This document shows, in pieces, positions 1-9,650 of a stretch of 37,611 nucleotides of DNA. The position numbers and the translations under genes are program-made. Numbering within the stretch: the first letter of the stretch is position 1; each line of letters begins with the position of its first letter. Where the stretch lies: positions 1-37,611 of the forward strand of contig CACXIP010000032.1 in NCBI GenBank assembly GCA_902767775.1. Reading direction: 5' to 3'. Under the pieces are notes generated by a model, which did no database searches, had not been told where the DNA came from, and was given only the letters and a program-made list of their open reading frames with translations. The DNA comes from an uncultured Prevotellaceae bacterium (GTDB lineage Bacteria; Bacteroidota; Bacteroidia; Bacteroidales; Bacteroidaceae).

Positions 1-1
1 A

Positions 2-448
2 GTATATTACAAAACAGAAGGCGATCCGGAGAGTGGCTATTACGTTCCCTATGAGGTAGACCTGAAACTGCCTCGCTTTGAAACTTTGTCCGACACTGAA
101 GACCTTGCAAGAAAAGACACCGATGTTCCCAAGGAAAGTGGTCTGATTACCCTGCTGAAGAAGATGGGTATCCAACTCGCTTTCGACCCCTTTTGTGAGG
201 AAATATGTAACATGTGTGAATTGCCTGTATATATCTCCATGATGCGCCAGAAGGCCAAAATCAAGGTGAATGAGGAAGGCTCAGAGGCTGCTGCCGTGAC
301 TGTGGCAGGAGCGCGGGGGATGTCTTTAGGTTCTGATGTACGCCCCAACCCCAAAGCCACTTTCCACGCCAACCGTCCCTTCGTCTATGTCATCCGAGAG
401 GCATCATCTGGTGTCATCATCTTCGTGGGAAAATATACGGGGGAGTGA
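2..448 (+). CDS. Serpin (C-terminal part, runs off the left edge)
   Basis: This is the last ~148 residues of a serine/cysteine protease inhibitor of the serpin family; the start lies outside the window, and the reading frame is open from base 2. The serpin features seen are the reactive-loop hinge 'EEGSEAAAVT' and the C-terminal signature 'FHANRPFVYVIRE' followed by 'GVIIFVGKYTGE' before the stop. Counting from P17 as in alpha-1-antitrypsin puts P1-P1' near Met-Ser of 'RGMSLG', which would suggest a target with elastase- or chymotrypsin-like preference, but loop length varies and this is only an estimate. An alanine-rich hinge is expected of an inhibitory serpin. No type IX-type tail follows, unlike the double serpin further right. 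Family call is firm; the target is unknown. Confidence 0.93.
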   Translation, partial: VYYKTEGDPESGYYVPYEVDLKLPRFETLSDTEDLARKDTDVPKESGLITLLKKMGIQLAFDPFCEEICNMCELPVYISMMRQKAKIKVNEEGSEAAAVTVAGARGMSLGSDVRPNPKATFHANRPFVYVIREASSGVIIFVGKYTGE

Positions 449-552
449 TTCGGAATGTCCAATAAAAGGTGAATCATAGAGGAAACGGAGATATTGATTC
501 ATGTGAACAGACACAGGGACTGTTAAATATGCATAAAAGCAAAATATGGGTG

Positions 553-582
553 TTGGAGTTCTGATATTATTGTCTATTTTTG
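553..582 (+). promoter_or_regulatory. Bacteroidetes-type promoter of the beta-helix gene
   Basis: TTG at 553-555 and TATTTTTG (TAnnTTTG) at 575-582 are 19 bp apart, matching the Bacteroidetes -33/-7 pattern. Transcription would begin around 588-590. This rules against a TTG at 580 as the translation start and supports the TTG at 607. Confidence 0.6.
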
Positions 583-606
583 CATTGTTCACATAGGTCT
601 TGCCTT

Positions 607-2568
607 TTGAGAAGATTGTTTTTATGCATGCTTGCTATGCTCTTGAGCTTTTCTCAAGAGCAAGCTCAGTCTTTGCCGATGCTCCGATTCAGCCGCGCCA
701 AAGGCAATCTGGGCGCGTTCACCATCAAGGGCAACCCTGAGGACATCACCGAACAGGACGTGAGGGATGCCTACACCGTGCCGATGCTTGGGCTGGGCGC
801 GAATGGGCGTATTTGGACTGCGGCAGAGGTGGGACTGCTGGAGGGTGATGCCAACGGAGCGGCCAACGCAGCACTGATACGCGCAGCTCTTGAAGACCCG
901 AACTGCGTGGGCATCAAGCTCGACAAGGTCTACCCGGTCGCCGTGGGCAATCCAGGGGTGAGGGCCGGCATTTCAAGGGCGTCAGACTACAGCGACGGCA
1001 CGAAGAGCATCATCATACCGAGAGACTTCATTATCGATGGTGAGGGAACGGGAGCGCATAGTGGGGAGGCCGTTGGCGGTTTCAAGATCCTCAACACCAA
1101 GGGCAACCTGTTCTACACGGAGCACTCGCTCAATCTCCTCTATGTGAGGACCGAGACCACCCGCCATGCCACCAACAACTTTTTCTCCTACGTCATCAAT
1201 TGCGCCCCCGGAGTAGACCAGGTGCAGGTGATAGGATGCGTGTTTCATGATGTCGGGTCGGCATACCGCAGCATCATGCTCGCTTTTGAGGATTCCGACC
1301 CAAGGGGAGTGGACTGGGTGCTGCCCAAAAAGAACTGCCTGAAGCATTTCTATATGGCCGACTGCACGGCAAACGGCTCGCTCGTCGTGTGCAACAGCGG
1401 CTGCATGAGGGTGACCGACACGTTCAGGATTGTGGGGTGCAAGTTCACCAACATGAGGAACATCGGCATCCATCTTGCCACCGCCAATGGCCTGAGATGG
1501 GAGAACGTGATGGCATACATGTCATGTCCGATATACATTGCCGGATGCACATTCCAAGGTCAGCGGGGCATCGTCAGGAAGGGCAGCAACTCGCCTTATG
1601 AGGCCGTGTGCATCGAGAACAGCGCACTCTACATGCTGCACAATGAAATCAGCGACTTTGTCTCCGTACCGCATCGGACAGGAGAAAAGGTATACCGCAG
1701 CGAGACCTACGATGCTTACTTCAACGGCCAGCAGCTGTACTATTGCAACAACAGGGTGAGGAACATCCTGTCGGTGGACACCATCCAAAGTATCTCAGGC
1801 ATCATGAAGGCGAAGGGCAACGGACTGTCGGAAGGTCCGATGAAGAGAGACCTTCGACTCGGCAAACTCACTGCCGACAACAACCGCCGAAGGGTGAGGT
1901 GTTGGAAGAACAACACCTACACGCTCGACAAGACTCAGGTGGCGGCATGGTGGAAAGAACATCTCGCCAATAATGACGGCAACAGACAGGAGGTAGACCA
2001 TGAGAAAGCCATCGTGCTCGACGATGTGCTGACCATCGTCATCAACTCAATGGACAGCGGTACGCTCCCTCTCGATGAGTACACCGTGGAGGGCAACACC
2101 TTCACGTCTGGAGGCAACATCGAGGGCTACGGCAGCGACTACTGCCCTGCCCGCAAGGTGAGCATCAAAGGCAACACCTTCACCGCCGTCCGCATCGCAT
2201 CCGAGGAATGGGGGCATAAGGCAGCAAATGGGAAAAAAACCGAGTGGTGCTATCTGTTTGCTGTTAAATTGTCCAAAACCTATGGCAATCCAGAGGTATA
2301 TGTCGAGAACAACAAGTTCAACGTGACCGGCAGAAGAGCGGAGAACGTGCATGTGCTGCTGTTCCGCACGAATGCCGATGACCCTGCGAGGAAGCCCGAT
2401 ATCTGGCCTGACAGGGGCAAGGCAACCTTCAAGGGCAACCAGTCATTGGGCAATGCCGCCAAACCACTGATAGTGGGCATCGCAGGGTGGTATATCGCAA
2501 GGAACTATGGAAGAGATGCCAAGAAAACCTACAACACGCTGGCATTGTTTGACACCACCAGTCATTGA
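607..2568 (+). CDS. Secreted right-handed parallel beta-helix protein
   Basis: A protein of about 653 residues that I cannot assign to a reaction. It opens with 'MRRLFLCMLAMLLSFSQEQA', a convincing signal peptide, if the TTG at 607 is used; an upstream TTG (580) lies inside the promoter and an ATG at 628 would remove the basic n-region. The body carries recurring short rungs of the type 'VIGCVFHDVG', 'IVGCKFTNM', 'IAGCTFQG', 'VEGNTFTSGG', 'IKGNTFTAV' and 'VENNKFNV', spaced as in parallel beta-helix (pectate-lyase-like) proteins. Such folds often bind or cleave polysaccharides, but no catalytic set is evident. It stands alone behind its own promoter and ends 6 bases from the stop of convergent tex, with no terminator between. 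Likely exported to periplasm or surface. Confidence 0.8.
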   Translation: MRRLFLCMLAMLLSFSQEQAQSLPMLRFSRAKGNLGAFTIKGNPEDITEQDVRDAYTVPMLGLGANGRIWTAAEVGLLEGDANGAANAALIRAALEDPNCVGIKLDKVYPVAVGNPGVRAGISRASDYSDGTKSIIIPRDFIIDGEGTGAHSGEAVGGFKILNTKGNLFYTEHSLNLLYVRTETTRHATNNFFSYVINCAPGVDQVQVIGCVFHDVGSAYRSIMLAFEDSDPRGVDWVLPKKNCLKHFYMADCTANGSLVVCNSGCMRVTDTFRIVGCKFTNMRNIGIHLATANGLRWENVMAYMSCPIYIAGCTFQGQRGIVRKGSNSPYEAVCIENSALYMLHNEISDFVSVPHRTGEKVYRSETYDAYFNGQQLYYCNNRVRNILSVDTIQSISGIMKAKGNGLSEGPMKRDLRLGKLTADNNRRRVRCWKNNTYTLDKTQVAAWWKEHLANNDGNRQEVDHEKAIVLDDVLTIVINSMDSGTLPLDEYTVEGNTFTSGGNIEGYGSDYCPARKVSIKGNTFTAVRIASEEWGHKAANGKKTEWCYLFAVKLSKTYGNPEVYVENNKFNVTGRRAENVHVLLFRTNADDPARKPDIWPDRGKATFKGNQSLGNAAKPLIVGIAGWYIARNYGRDAKKTYNTLALFDTTSH

Positions 2569-2574
2569 CAGTCG

Positions 2575-4701
2575 TCAGAACTTCATCGTCAGGGCGATGC
2601 GGTTGCGGCGATGGTCTATTTCCTTGACCATGACACGGACATGCTGGTGGAGATGAACCACCTCGTTGGGGTCTCTCACATATTTGTTGGCCAACTGCGA
2701 GATGTGCACCAGACCGTCTTGGTGGACGCCGATGTCGACGAAAGCACCGAAATTGGTGATGTTGGTGACGATGCCGGGGAGCACCATGCCCTCGGTGAGG
2801 TCGTCGATACTGGTGACATTGGGGTCGAACTCAAACTCCTCGATTTGCTCACGGGGGTCACGGCCTGGCTTTTCCAACTCGTTCATGATGTCGGTCAGCG
2901 TGGGGATACCCACCGTGTCGGTGACATAGCGCTGGATGTTGATTTGGCTGCGCTTGCTCCGGTCGCTGATTAGTTCGTCGACGGTGCAGCCGCAGTCCTT
3001 GGCCATTTTTGCCACGATGTCGTAGCTCTCCGGATGCACGGCGCTGTTGTCCAATGGGTTCTTGGCACCTGGGATGCGGAGGAAACCTGCGCATTGCTCG
3101 TAAGCAGCCGGACCGAGCCGCGGCACTTTCTTGAGTTGGGCACGGCTGCTGAAGGGACCGTGCTCACGGCGGAATTCCACGATGTTCTTGGCAAGTGTCG
3201 GACCGAGACCGCTCACATAGGTCAGCAGGTGCTGACTGGCGGTGTTGAGATTGACGCCCACGGAGTTGACACAGCTCTCCACGGTCTGGTCAAGGCTCTT
3301 TTTCAGTTTTCCTTGGTCCACGTCATGCTGGTATTGTCCCACGCCGATGCTCTTGGGGTCGATTTTCACCAGTTCGGCAAGCGGGTCCATCAACCGGCGG
3401 CCGATGCTCACGGCGCCACGCACCGTGACGTCCTCGTCGGGAAACTCCTCGCGGGCAGTCTTCGAGGCGGAATAGACCGATGCCCCATCCTCACTCACCA
3501 CAAAAGTCTGGACAGGATGGGAGAGGTCGAGCGTCTTGACGAAGTCGGAGGTCTCACGGCTGGCGGTGCCGTTGCCGATGGCAATGGCCTCGATGCGGTA
3601 GTCTTTGACCATCTGCTCCACATGCATTTTCGCCTGCATGCGGTGGTTGACGGGCGGGTGGGGGAAGATGGCCTCATGGTGGAGCAGGTTGCCCTGCGCG
3701 TCGAGGCACACCACCTTGCAGCCTGTGCGGAAACCTGGGTCGATGCCCATCACCCGTTTTTGGCCCAACGGGGCGGCGAGCAGCAGTTGCCTGAGGTTTT
3801 CGGCAAACACGATGATGGCATCTTCGTCGGCCTTCTCCTTGCTCAGACTGGCAAACTCAGTCTCTATCGATGGACGGAGCAGGCGCTTGTAGGCGTCTTC
3901 CACCGCTTCCTCCACGAGGTCGGAACAGGGTCCGCGACCACGCACATGCTGGCGGATGAGTCGGTCGATGCACTCCTCGTCGTTGGCGGTGATGCTCACG
4001 CGAAGGATGCCTTCGCTCTCACCACGGCGCATGGCGAGCAGACGGTGTGAACTGCATCGGCGGAGGGGTTCGCTGAAATCGAAATAGTCGGAGAATTTGG
4101 CGGCCTCCTCGCTGTCTGCCTTGGCTTTCACCACCTTTGAGGTGATGACAGCCTCACGGCGGTAGGCGCTGCGCAGCGTGTTGCGCGAACGCTCGTCCTC
4201 GCTCACCATCTCGGCGATGATGTCCTGCGCGCCCTTGATGGCACTGTCGGCATCTTTCACCTCTCCTTTGACATAGCGCTCAGCCACTCTCTCGGGATGG
4301 CTCTCGCGCTGAAGCAGGATGAGGGTGGCGAGGGGCTCCAGTCCCTGCTCGCGTGCCACCTGCGCCCTCGTGCGCCGTTTGGGCTTGAAGGGTAGGTAGA
4401 GGTCCTCGAGCGTGGTGGCATCCCAGCACTCCTCGATGCGGTGCTTCAGGTCATCGGTCAGTTTGCCTTGCTCCTCGATGGTCTTGAGGATGGTCTCCTT
4501 GCGCTTGGCGAGTTCCTTCAACTTGTCGTAGGCGTCGCTGATTTGTGCTATCTGCACCTCGTTGAGGTTGCCGGTGCGCTCCTTGCGGTAGCGTGCGATG
4601 AAGGGGATGGTGCAGCCCAGGTCGAGCAGTGCGAGGGTGTTCTCCACACCTTCCTTAGGCAGGTTGAGCTGTTTGGAAATGAGTTGTGCGAATATGTTCA
4701 T
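2575..4701 (-). CDS. tex: Tex, RNA-binding transcription accessory protein
   Basis: A 708-residue protein with the full Tex layout: helical N-terminal domain, a YqgF/RNase H-like domain beginning near 'RVMGIDPGFRTGCKVV' (about residue 325), tandem helix-hairpin-helix motifs ('VSGLGPTLAKNIVEFR', 'VPRLGPAAYEQCAGF'), and a C-terminal S1 RNA-binding domain ('GMVLPGIVTNITNFGAFVDI ... GLVHISQLA'). Tex binds nucleic acids and is thought to act in transcription and RNA metabolism in the cytoplasm. Length is close to the usual for the family. The ATG lies about 30 nt after a consensus promoter. It is transcribed divergently from the next gene and converges on the beta-helix gene. Confidence 0.96.
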   Translation of the reverse strand: MNIFAQLISKQLNLPKEGVENTLALLDLGCTIPFIARYRKERTGNLNEVQIAQISDAYDKLKELAKRKETILKTIEEQGKLTDDLKHRIEECWDATTLEDLYLPFKPKRRTRAQVAREQGLEPLATLILLQRESHPERVAERYVKGEVKDADSAIKGAQDIIAEMVSEDERSRNTLRSAYRREAVITSKVVKAKADSEEAAKFSDYFDFSEPLRRCSSHRLLAMRRGESEGILRVSITANDEECIDRLIRQHVRGRGPCSDLVEEAVEDAYKRLLRPSIETEFASLSKEKADEDAIIVFAENLRQLLLAAPLGQKRVMGIDPGFRTGCKVVCLDAQGNLLHHEAIFPHPPVNHRMQAKMHVEQMVKDYRIEAIAIGNGTASRETSDFVKTLDLSHPVQTFVVSEDGASVYSASKTAREEFPDEDVTVRGAVSIGRRLMDPLAELVKIDPKSIGVGQYQHDVDQGKLKKSLDQTVESCVNSVGVNLNTASQHLLTYVSGLGPTLAKNIVEFRREHGPFSSRAQLKKVPRLGPAAYEQCAGFLRIPGAKNPLDNSAVHPESYDIVAKMAKDCGCTVDELISDRSKRSQINIQRYVTDTVGIPTLTDIMNELEKPGRDPREQIEEFEFDPNVTSIDDLTEGMVLPGIVTNITNFGAFVDIGVHQDGLVHISQLANKYVRDPNEVVHLHQHVRVMVKEIDHRRNRIALTMKF

Positions 4702-4730
4702 GATTCGGTTGGCTTTTTAAAAATATTCGA

Positions 4731-4761
4731 CAAATTTAGCGAAGAATGGGCGAAGAGCAAA
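4731..4761 (-). promoter_or_regulatory. Promoter of tex
   Basis: On the minus strand TTTG (4761-4758), 19 bp, then TAAATTTG (4738-4731): an exact match to the Bacteroidetes -33/-7 consensus. Transcription would start near 4725, giving a leader of about 24 nt before the tex ATG. Confidence 0.8.
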
Positions 4762-4814
4762 GCAATTTTCCATATTTTTTCCGCCATTCCTGAATCTATG
4801 TGAAAAAAAACTTG

Positions 4815-4822
4815 TATATTTG
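4815..4822 (+). promoter_or_regulatory. -7 box of the 254-residue secreted protein gene
   Basis: TATATTTG fits TAnnTTTG and sits 42 bp before the ATG. No convincing TTTG is present 19-21 bp upstream, so the -33 element is weak or absent. Confidence 0.5.
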
Positions 4823-4863
4823 CATGTTTGAGGATTTTCCCTTATCTTCGCAGCAAATATTGA

Positions 4864-5628
4864 ATGAAAGATATGATGAAAAGAGTTCTTTTGATGATGA
4901 TGCTCATGTTCACATTGGGCATGAGTGCGCAGACAATTGTGGAGAGAGTGGCTTTTCAGGCAACGCTCAACGGCAAGATTCCGGTGCGGGTGGCATTTGA
5001 GGTTGACGCGGAGAAGACTGCCGCCGGAGAGATTTATTATCCCAAGGCCAAGAACCCGGCACCGATTCTCATTGTAGGCTACAAGATGCCGGATGGAGAT
5101 TATTACTTGCGCGAATTCAACAGCAAAGGCGAGGTGACCGGCATTGTACACGTTGAGAGGAAGGCCGGAAAATTCTCTGGCTATTGGACCAATCCCCGTA
5201 CCGAAGAAGGCTTGCGTTTCACCAATTTGCGCACCATCGTTTTCCCAAAAGCCTGTGGTGGCAAACTGCTTCCCGAGGACCCTGCCCACATCGGGCGCGA
5301 ATACCGCTATTCGTTCTACCATACCGGCATGAAAGAGATGATGGGTGGAACAGCCACTTTCAAGGGGGCTGGCAAAAACCGCATCCATTTCGATATCAGC
5401 AACGTGCCGGGCAACATCGCCGAGGGAAAGAGTGAGCAGGGAAGGCCTGCCGTGCTGCATGGCAACCAGTTCGTCTACAACAACGTCAATGAGTGTGGAT
5501 ATGGATTCAAGGCCATTTTCTACAAGCAGTTTGTCGTGTTCGAAACAACCAGTGACTATGGTACGACGACAGATTGCTTCGGGGCACACACCACCTTTGA
5601 CGGAGTCTATATTAAAGTAAAGGAATAA
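4864..5628 (+). CDS. Secreted protein of unknown function
   Basis: A 254-residue protein with a clear signal peptide ('MKDMMKRVLLMMMLMFTLGM', cleavage expected after 'SAQ'). The mature part is rich in alternating hydrophobic/polar segments and reads as an all-beta domain; no catalytic motif is recognised. It contains phrases such as 'LNGKIPVRVAFEVD' near the N-terminus and 'GVYIKVKE' at the end. The stop is followed two bases later by the TTG start of the ABC-F gene, so the two are probably cotranscribed from the promoter upstream. I do not recognise the family. Confidence 0.8.
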   Translation: MKDMMKRVLLMMMLMFTLGMSAQTIVERVAFQATLNGKIPVRVAFEVDAEKTAAGEIYYPKAKNPAPILIVGYKMPDGDYYLREFNSKGEVTGIVHVERKAGKFSGYWTNPRTEEGLRFTNLRTIVFPKACGGKLLPEDPAHIGREYRYSFYHTGMKEMMGGTATFKGAGKNRIHFDISNVPGNIAEGKSEQGRPAVLHGNQFVYNNVNECGYGFKAIFYKQFVVFETTSDYGTTTDCFGAHTTFDGVYIKVKE

Positions 5629-5629
5629 A

Positions 5630-7576
5630 TTGATTTCAGTAGATACACTTAAAGTGGAGTTTGGGGTGAAACCACTCTTCCACGATGCCAGTTTTGTAAT
5701 CAACGAGCGCGACCGCATCGCGCTCGTTGGCAAGAATGGTGCCGGGAAGTCAACCCTGCTCAAGATACTCTGCGGCAAGCAGAAGCCCACCTCGGGCACT
5801 GTTGCCATCCCTCATGACACCACAATCGGATATCTCCCGCAGGTGATGACGCTGCAGGACGACACCACTGTGCGCGATGAGGCACGCAAGGCTTTTGCCG
5901 ACCATATCCGCATGAGGGAGCGCCTCGATGAGATGCAGCGACAACTGGCTGAGCGTGAGGATTATGAGAGCGATGACTACAATGCACTCGTGGCGAAGTT
6001 CACCCAGGAGCACGACCGCTATCTGATGATGGGGGCGGGCAACGAGGAGGCGGAACTGGAGCGCACCCTCACAGGACTGGGCTTTACCCGCGACGACCTC
6101 AACCGTCCCACGTCGGAGTTCAGCGGAGGATGGCGCATGCGCATCGAACTGGCCAAGATTCTCCTGCAGCGGCCTGACGTGCTGTTGCTCGACGAGCCTA
6201 CCAACCACCTCGACATCGAGAGCATACAGTGGCTGGAGCAGTTTCTTGCCACCTCCTCCAGTGCCGTCGTCCTGGTGAGCCACGACCGTGCGTTCATCAA
6301 CAATGTGACCAACCGCACCCTGGAGATTACGTGTGGACAAATCATCGACTATAAGGTGAAGTACGACCAGTATGTGGTGCTGCGCGCAGAGCGGCGTGAG
6401 CAGCAGCTGAGGGCATACGAGAACCAGCAGAAGGAAATCGCCGACATCAAGGACTTCATCGAGCGGTTCCGTTACAAACCCACCAAGGCGGTGCAGGTGC
6501 AGAGCCGCATCAAGCAATTGGCAAAAATCGTGCCCATCGAGGTGGATGAGGTCGACAACTCTGCCATGCACCTGAAATTCCCCCCGTGTCTGCGCAGCGG
6601 CGACTTCCCTATCATCTGTGAGGATGTGAGAAAAGCGTATGGTGAGCATACCGTCTTCGACCGCGTGACCTTCACCATCCGAAGGGGTGAGAAGGTGGCT
6701 TTCGTGGGAAAGAACGGTGAGGGCAAGTCAACCCTCGTCAAGTGCATCATGGGTGAGATACCCTTCGACGGCTATCTCAAGATAGGTCACAACGTGCAGA
6801 TAGGCTACTTCGCACAAAACCAGGCGCAGTTGCTCGATGGTTCCAAAACTGTCTACGACACCATCGACTATGTGGCGAAGGGTGACATCAGGATGCGCAT
6901 CAACGATATCCTCGGCGCGTTCATGTTCGGCGGGGAGAACTCCGAGAAGAAGGTGAGCGTGCTCAGCGGAGGCGAAAGGAGCCGCCTTGCCATCATCCGA
7001 CTGCTGCTGCAGCCTGTCAACCTGCTCATCCTCGACGAGCCTACCAACCATCTCGACATGCCGTCGAAAGAGGTGCTCAAGGAGGCCATCAAGGCATTCG
7101 ACGGCACTGCCATCATCGTGTCGCACGACCGCGAGTTCCTCGATGGCCTGGTCACCAAGGTCTTTGAGTTTGGCGGCGGTGCTGTGAAGGAGCATATCGG
7201 CGGCATCTACGACTTCCTGCGCGACCACCATATCGACTCGCTCAATCTGCTCGGCACATCATCGCCGGTGGTGCAGGAACAGACAGCTCCCGCCGCAGAG
7301 GAGCCATCGGCAGCGAAGCAGAACTATCTTGAGCGGCGCGAGCAGCAGAAACGCATCCGAAAGGTGGAGAAGGAGGTCAAGGCTTCCGAGGCGAGGATAG
7401 AGTCGATGGAAAAGAGGCTCAGCGAGCTCGATGACATCCTCTGCACACCGGAGGGGGCTTCCGACATGCAGCTCGTCACAGAATACACCGCCACCAAAAA
7501 GGCTCTCGACGAGGAAATCGCCAGATGGGAGGAGACGGCGATGCAACTCGAGGAGATGCAGAATTCAAACAGTTGA
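5630..7576 (+). CDS. ABC-F family ATPase (Uup/EttA-like)
   Basis: A 648-residue cytoplasmic protein with two ATP-binding cassettes and no membrane segments, the ABC-F arrangement; these proteins bind the ribosome and some protect it from antibiotics. Cassette 1 has Walker A 'GKNGAGKST' (34-42), signature 'FSGGWRMR' and Walker B 'LLLDEPTNHLD'; cassette 2 has 'GKNGEGKST' (about 358-368), 'LSGGERSR' and 'LLILDEPTNHLD'. The linker between them is charged and helical, and the last ~80 residues form a coiled coil as in Uup. The start is TTG: 'MISVDTLKVEFG' is the ordinary N-terminus of the family and no ATG is available. It is probably a housekeeping translation factor; nothing marks it as a resistance protein. 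Confidence 0.93.
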   Translation: MISVDTLKVEFGVKPLFHDASFVINERDRIALVGKNGAGKSTLLKILCGKQKPTSGTVAIPHDTTIGYLPQVMTLQDDTTVRDEARKAFADHIRMRERLDEMQRQLAEREDYESDDYNALVAKFTQEHDRYLMMGAGNEEAELERTLTGLGFTRDDLNRPTSEFSGGWRMRIELAKILLQRPDVLLLDEPTNHLDIESIQWLEQFLATSSSAVVLVSHDRAFINNVTNRTLEITCGQIIDYKVKYDQYVVLRAERREQQLRAYENQQKEIADIKDFIERFRYKPTKAVQVQSRIKQLAKIVPIEVDEVDNSAMHLKFPPCLRSGDFPIICEDVRKAYGEHTVFDRVTFTIRRGEKVAFVGKNGEGKSTLVKCIMGEIPFDGYLKIGHNVQIGYFAQNQAQLLDGSKTVYDTIDYVAKGDIRMRINDILGAFMFGGENSEKKVSVLSGGERSRLAIIRLLLQPVNLLILDEPTNHLDMPSKEVLKEAIKAFDGTAIIVSHDREFLDGLVTKVFEFGGGAVKEHIGGIYDFLRDHHIDSLNLLGTSSPVVQEQTAPAAEEPSAAKQNYLERREQQKRIRKVEKEVKASEARIESMEKRLSELDDILCTPEGASDMQLVTEYTATKKALDEEIARWEETAMQLEEMQNSNS

Positions 7577-7604
7577 TACTCTACAACCTAAAACATACAT
7601 CATT

Positions 7605-9644
7605 ATGAACATCAAAACAATTATTGCTATTATGGCCATATCAGCCACAACGATTCCCTGTTTCGGACAGGGCAACCTGAAATCGGGCATACAACTCAGC
7701 AATCTTGACCGCAGCGCGTCGCCAGGCAATGACTTCTATCAGTTTGCCTGCGGAGGATGGGTGAAAAACAACCCATTGCCAGCCGCCTACTCTCGCTTCG
7801 GCAGCTTCGACCGTCTGCAGCAGGACAACAACGAGCGCATCAACGGCATCCTCAACGAGTTGCTGAAAAACCACTATACCGCAGGTACGGTGGAGCAGAA
7901 ACTCAGTGATATGTACAAGCTCGCCATGGACTCCGTCAGGCGCAACAAGGAGGGAGTGAAACCTGTCATGCCCTACATCAAGGAGATTGAGGCATGCAAG
8001 ACAAAACATGCCTTGCAGCAGTTGCAGAAGAAATATGCCTATTTCGGCATCGGCCGCACCTACAGCACCTATTTCGGCGCTGATGAGAAGGATGCCAAGT
8101 GGAACATCCTCAACATCAACCAGAGCGGTCTGACACTGGGACAGAAGGAGTATTACCTGGATAATGATGAGGCAACGACCAAAATCCGTGAGGCTTACAA
8201 ACAGCACATCGTCAATATGTTCACACTCTTCGGCTTCAGCAAGAAGGCTGCCTTGCTCAAGATGAACGACGTGCTCAGCGTGGAGACACAACTCGCCAAA
8301 GTGTCGAAATCGCGCACCGAACTGCGTGATGTGGAGGCCAACTACAACAAAATCTCCCTGGAGGAGTTTGAGTCACGCTATCCCAACCTTGCCCTGTCGG
8401 AACTGATGCTTGCCGACGGTGTCAAAGAGGAGCATATCCGCCAACTGGTCATCGGACAGCCCGACTTCCTCGCCGGTGCCAACACCATCGTGGGTGACAT
8501 GACACCCGGACAACTCAAGTCATATATGGAGTGGGACCTCATCACATCGTGTGCCTCCTTGCTCAGCGATGAGGTGGAGGCAGAGAACTTCGACTTCTTC
8601 GGAAAGACAATGACCGGAAGAAAGGAGAACCATCCGCGCTGGAAGCGTGCCACCAACCTCGTGCAGGGCATGATGGGCGAGTCGCTCGGAAAAATCTATG
8701 TTGAGAAATACTTCCCTGCCGCTGCCAAACAGCGCATGGAGGGACTGGTGAAAAACCTGCAGGTGGCACTGGCAGAGCGCATCGAGGCACAGGATTGGAT
8801 GGATGCCGCCACCAAGCGCAATGCCCTTGACAAGCTCAACACCTTCTATGTAAAAGTGGGCTATCCCGACAAATGGAAGGACATCAGCGGCATGAAGGTT
8901 GACCCCAAGAAGTCGTTCTGCGAGAACGTGCTGGAGTGCCGTCACTTCCTCCATCAGTGGCAGATTGACAACAAGGCAGGAAAGCCTGTTGACCGCGACG
9001 AGTGGCACATGACCCCGCAGACCGTCAATGCCTACTACAACCCCACCACCAATGAAATCTGCTTCCCGGCAGGTATCCTCCAGGTGCCCTTCTTCGACAT
9101 GACTGCCGACGATGCCTTCAACTATGGTGCCATCGGTGTGGTCATCGGACATGAGATGACACACGGCTTCGACGACCAGGGACGCCACTACGACAAGGAC
9201 GGCAACATGACTGACTGGTGGACGGAGAACGATGGCAAGAAGTTTGCCGAGCGGGCAGACAAATATGCCGACTTCTTCTCTGCCATCAAGGTGCTGCCCG
9301 ACCTCAATGCCAACGGCAAACTCACCCTCGGTGAGAATCTCGCCGACCATGGTGGTCTGCAGGTGGCTTTCTACGCCCTGAAGAATGCGATGCGCAACAA
9401 CCCCCTCGGCACTGTCGATGGCTTTACTCCCGAGCAGCGCTTCTTCATCGCCTACGCCGGTGTATGGGCGAACAACATCACAGAGGCAGAGATTCGCAAC
9501 CGCACCAAGAGCGACCCGCACTCTCTGGGCAAGTTCCGTGTCAATGGCGCCCTGCCGCATATCGATATGTGGTATGACGCTTTCGGCATCCAGCCCAGCG
9601 ACAAGATGTTCGTGCCCAAGGAGCAGCGCCTCAGCCTATGGTAA
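7605..9644 (+). CDS. M13 family metallopeptidase (neprilysin/PepO-like), secreted
   Basis: A 679-residue zinc endopeptidase. Zinc-binding 'HEMTH' (H516, H520) and the third ligand in 'GENLADHGG' (E577) are intact, as are the substrate-binding 'NAYYNP' and the C-terminal family region ending in 'RLSLW'. The N-terminus 'MNIKTIIAIMAISATTIPCF' is a signal peptide, so the enzyme acts in the periplasm or at the outer membrane on oligopeptides. I chose the ATG 28 bases after the ABC-F stop; the open frame continues upstream inside the ABC-F gene but that part is basic, low-quality sequence. It probably shares the transcript of the two genes before it, since no promoter is visible in the gap. Confidence 0.95.
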   Translation: MNIKTIIAIMAISATTIPCFGQGNLKSGIQLSNLDRSASPGNDFYQFACGGWVKNNPLPAAYSRFGSFDRLQQDNNERINGILNELLKNHYTAGTVEQKLSDMYKLAMDSVRRNKEGVKPVMPYIKEIEACKTKHALQQLQKKYAYFGIGRTYSTYFGADEKDAKWNILNINQSGLTLGQKEYYLDNDEATTKIREAYKQHIVNMFTLFGFSKKAALLKMNDVLSVETQLAKVSKSRTELRDVEANYNKISLEEFESRYPNLALSELMLADGVKEEHIRQLVIGQPDFLAGANTIVGDMTPGQLKSYMEWDLITSCASLLSDEVEAENFDFFGKTMTGRKENHPRWKRATNLVQGMMGESLGKIYVEKYFPAAAKQRMEGLVKNLQVALAERIEAQDWMDAATKRNALDKLNTFYVKVGYPDKWKDISGMKVDPKKSFCENVLECRHFLHQWQIDNKAGKPVDRDEWHMTPQTVNAYYNPTTNEICFPAGILQVPFFDMTADDAFNYGAIGVVIGHEMTHGFDDQGRHYDKDGNMTDWWTENDGKKFAERADKYADFFSAIKVLPDLNANGKLTLGENLADHGGLQVAFYALKNAMRNNPLGTVDGFTPEQRFFIAYAGVWANNITEAEIRNRTKSDPHSLGKFRVNGALPHIDMWYDAFGIQPSDKMFVPKEQRLSLW

Positions 9645-9650
9645 ATTAGT

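Noticed and set aside
3034-4050. 338-codon plus-strand open frame opposite tex
   Set aside because: It is the antisense of a strongly conserved gene; its composition (His/Val/Leu-rich, no motif) is that of a shadow frame.
4717-5808. 363-codon minus-strand frame between tex and ABC-F
   Set aside because: Covers the tex promoter and the secreted-protein gene in antisense; no recognisable domain.
5630-7576. Antibiotic-resistance ABC-F
   Set aside because: The long coiled-coil tail and general context look like the housekeeping Uup/EttA type; nothing in the sequence points to resistance.
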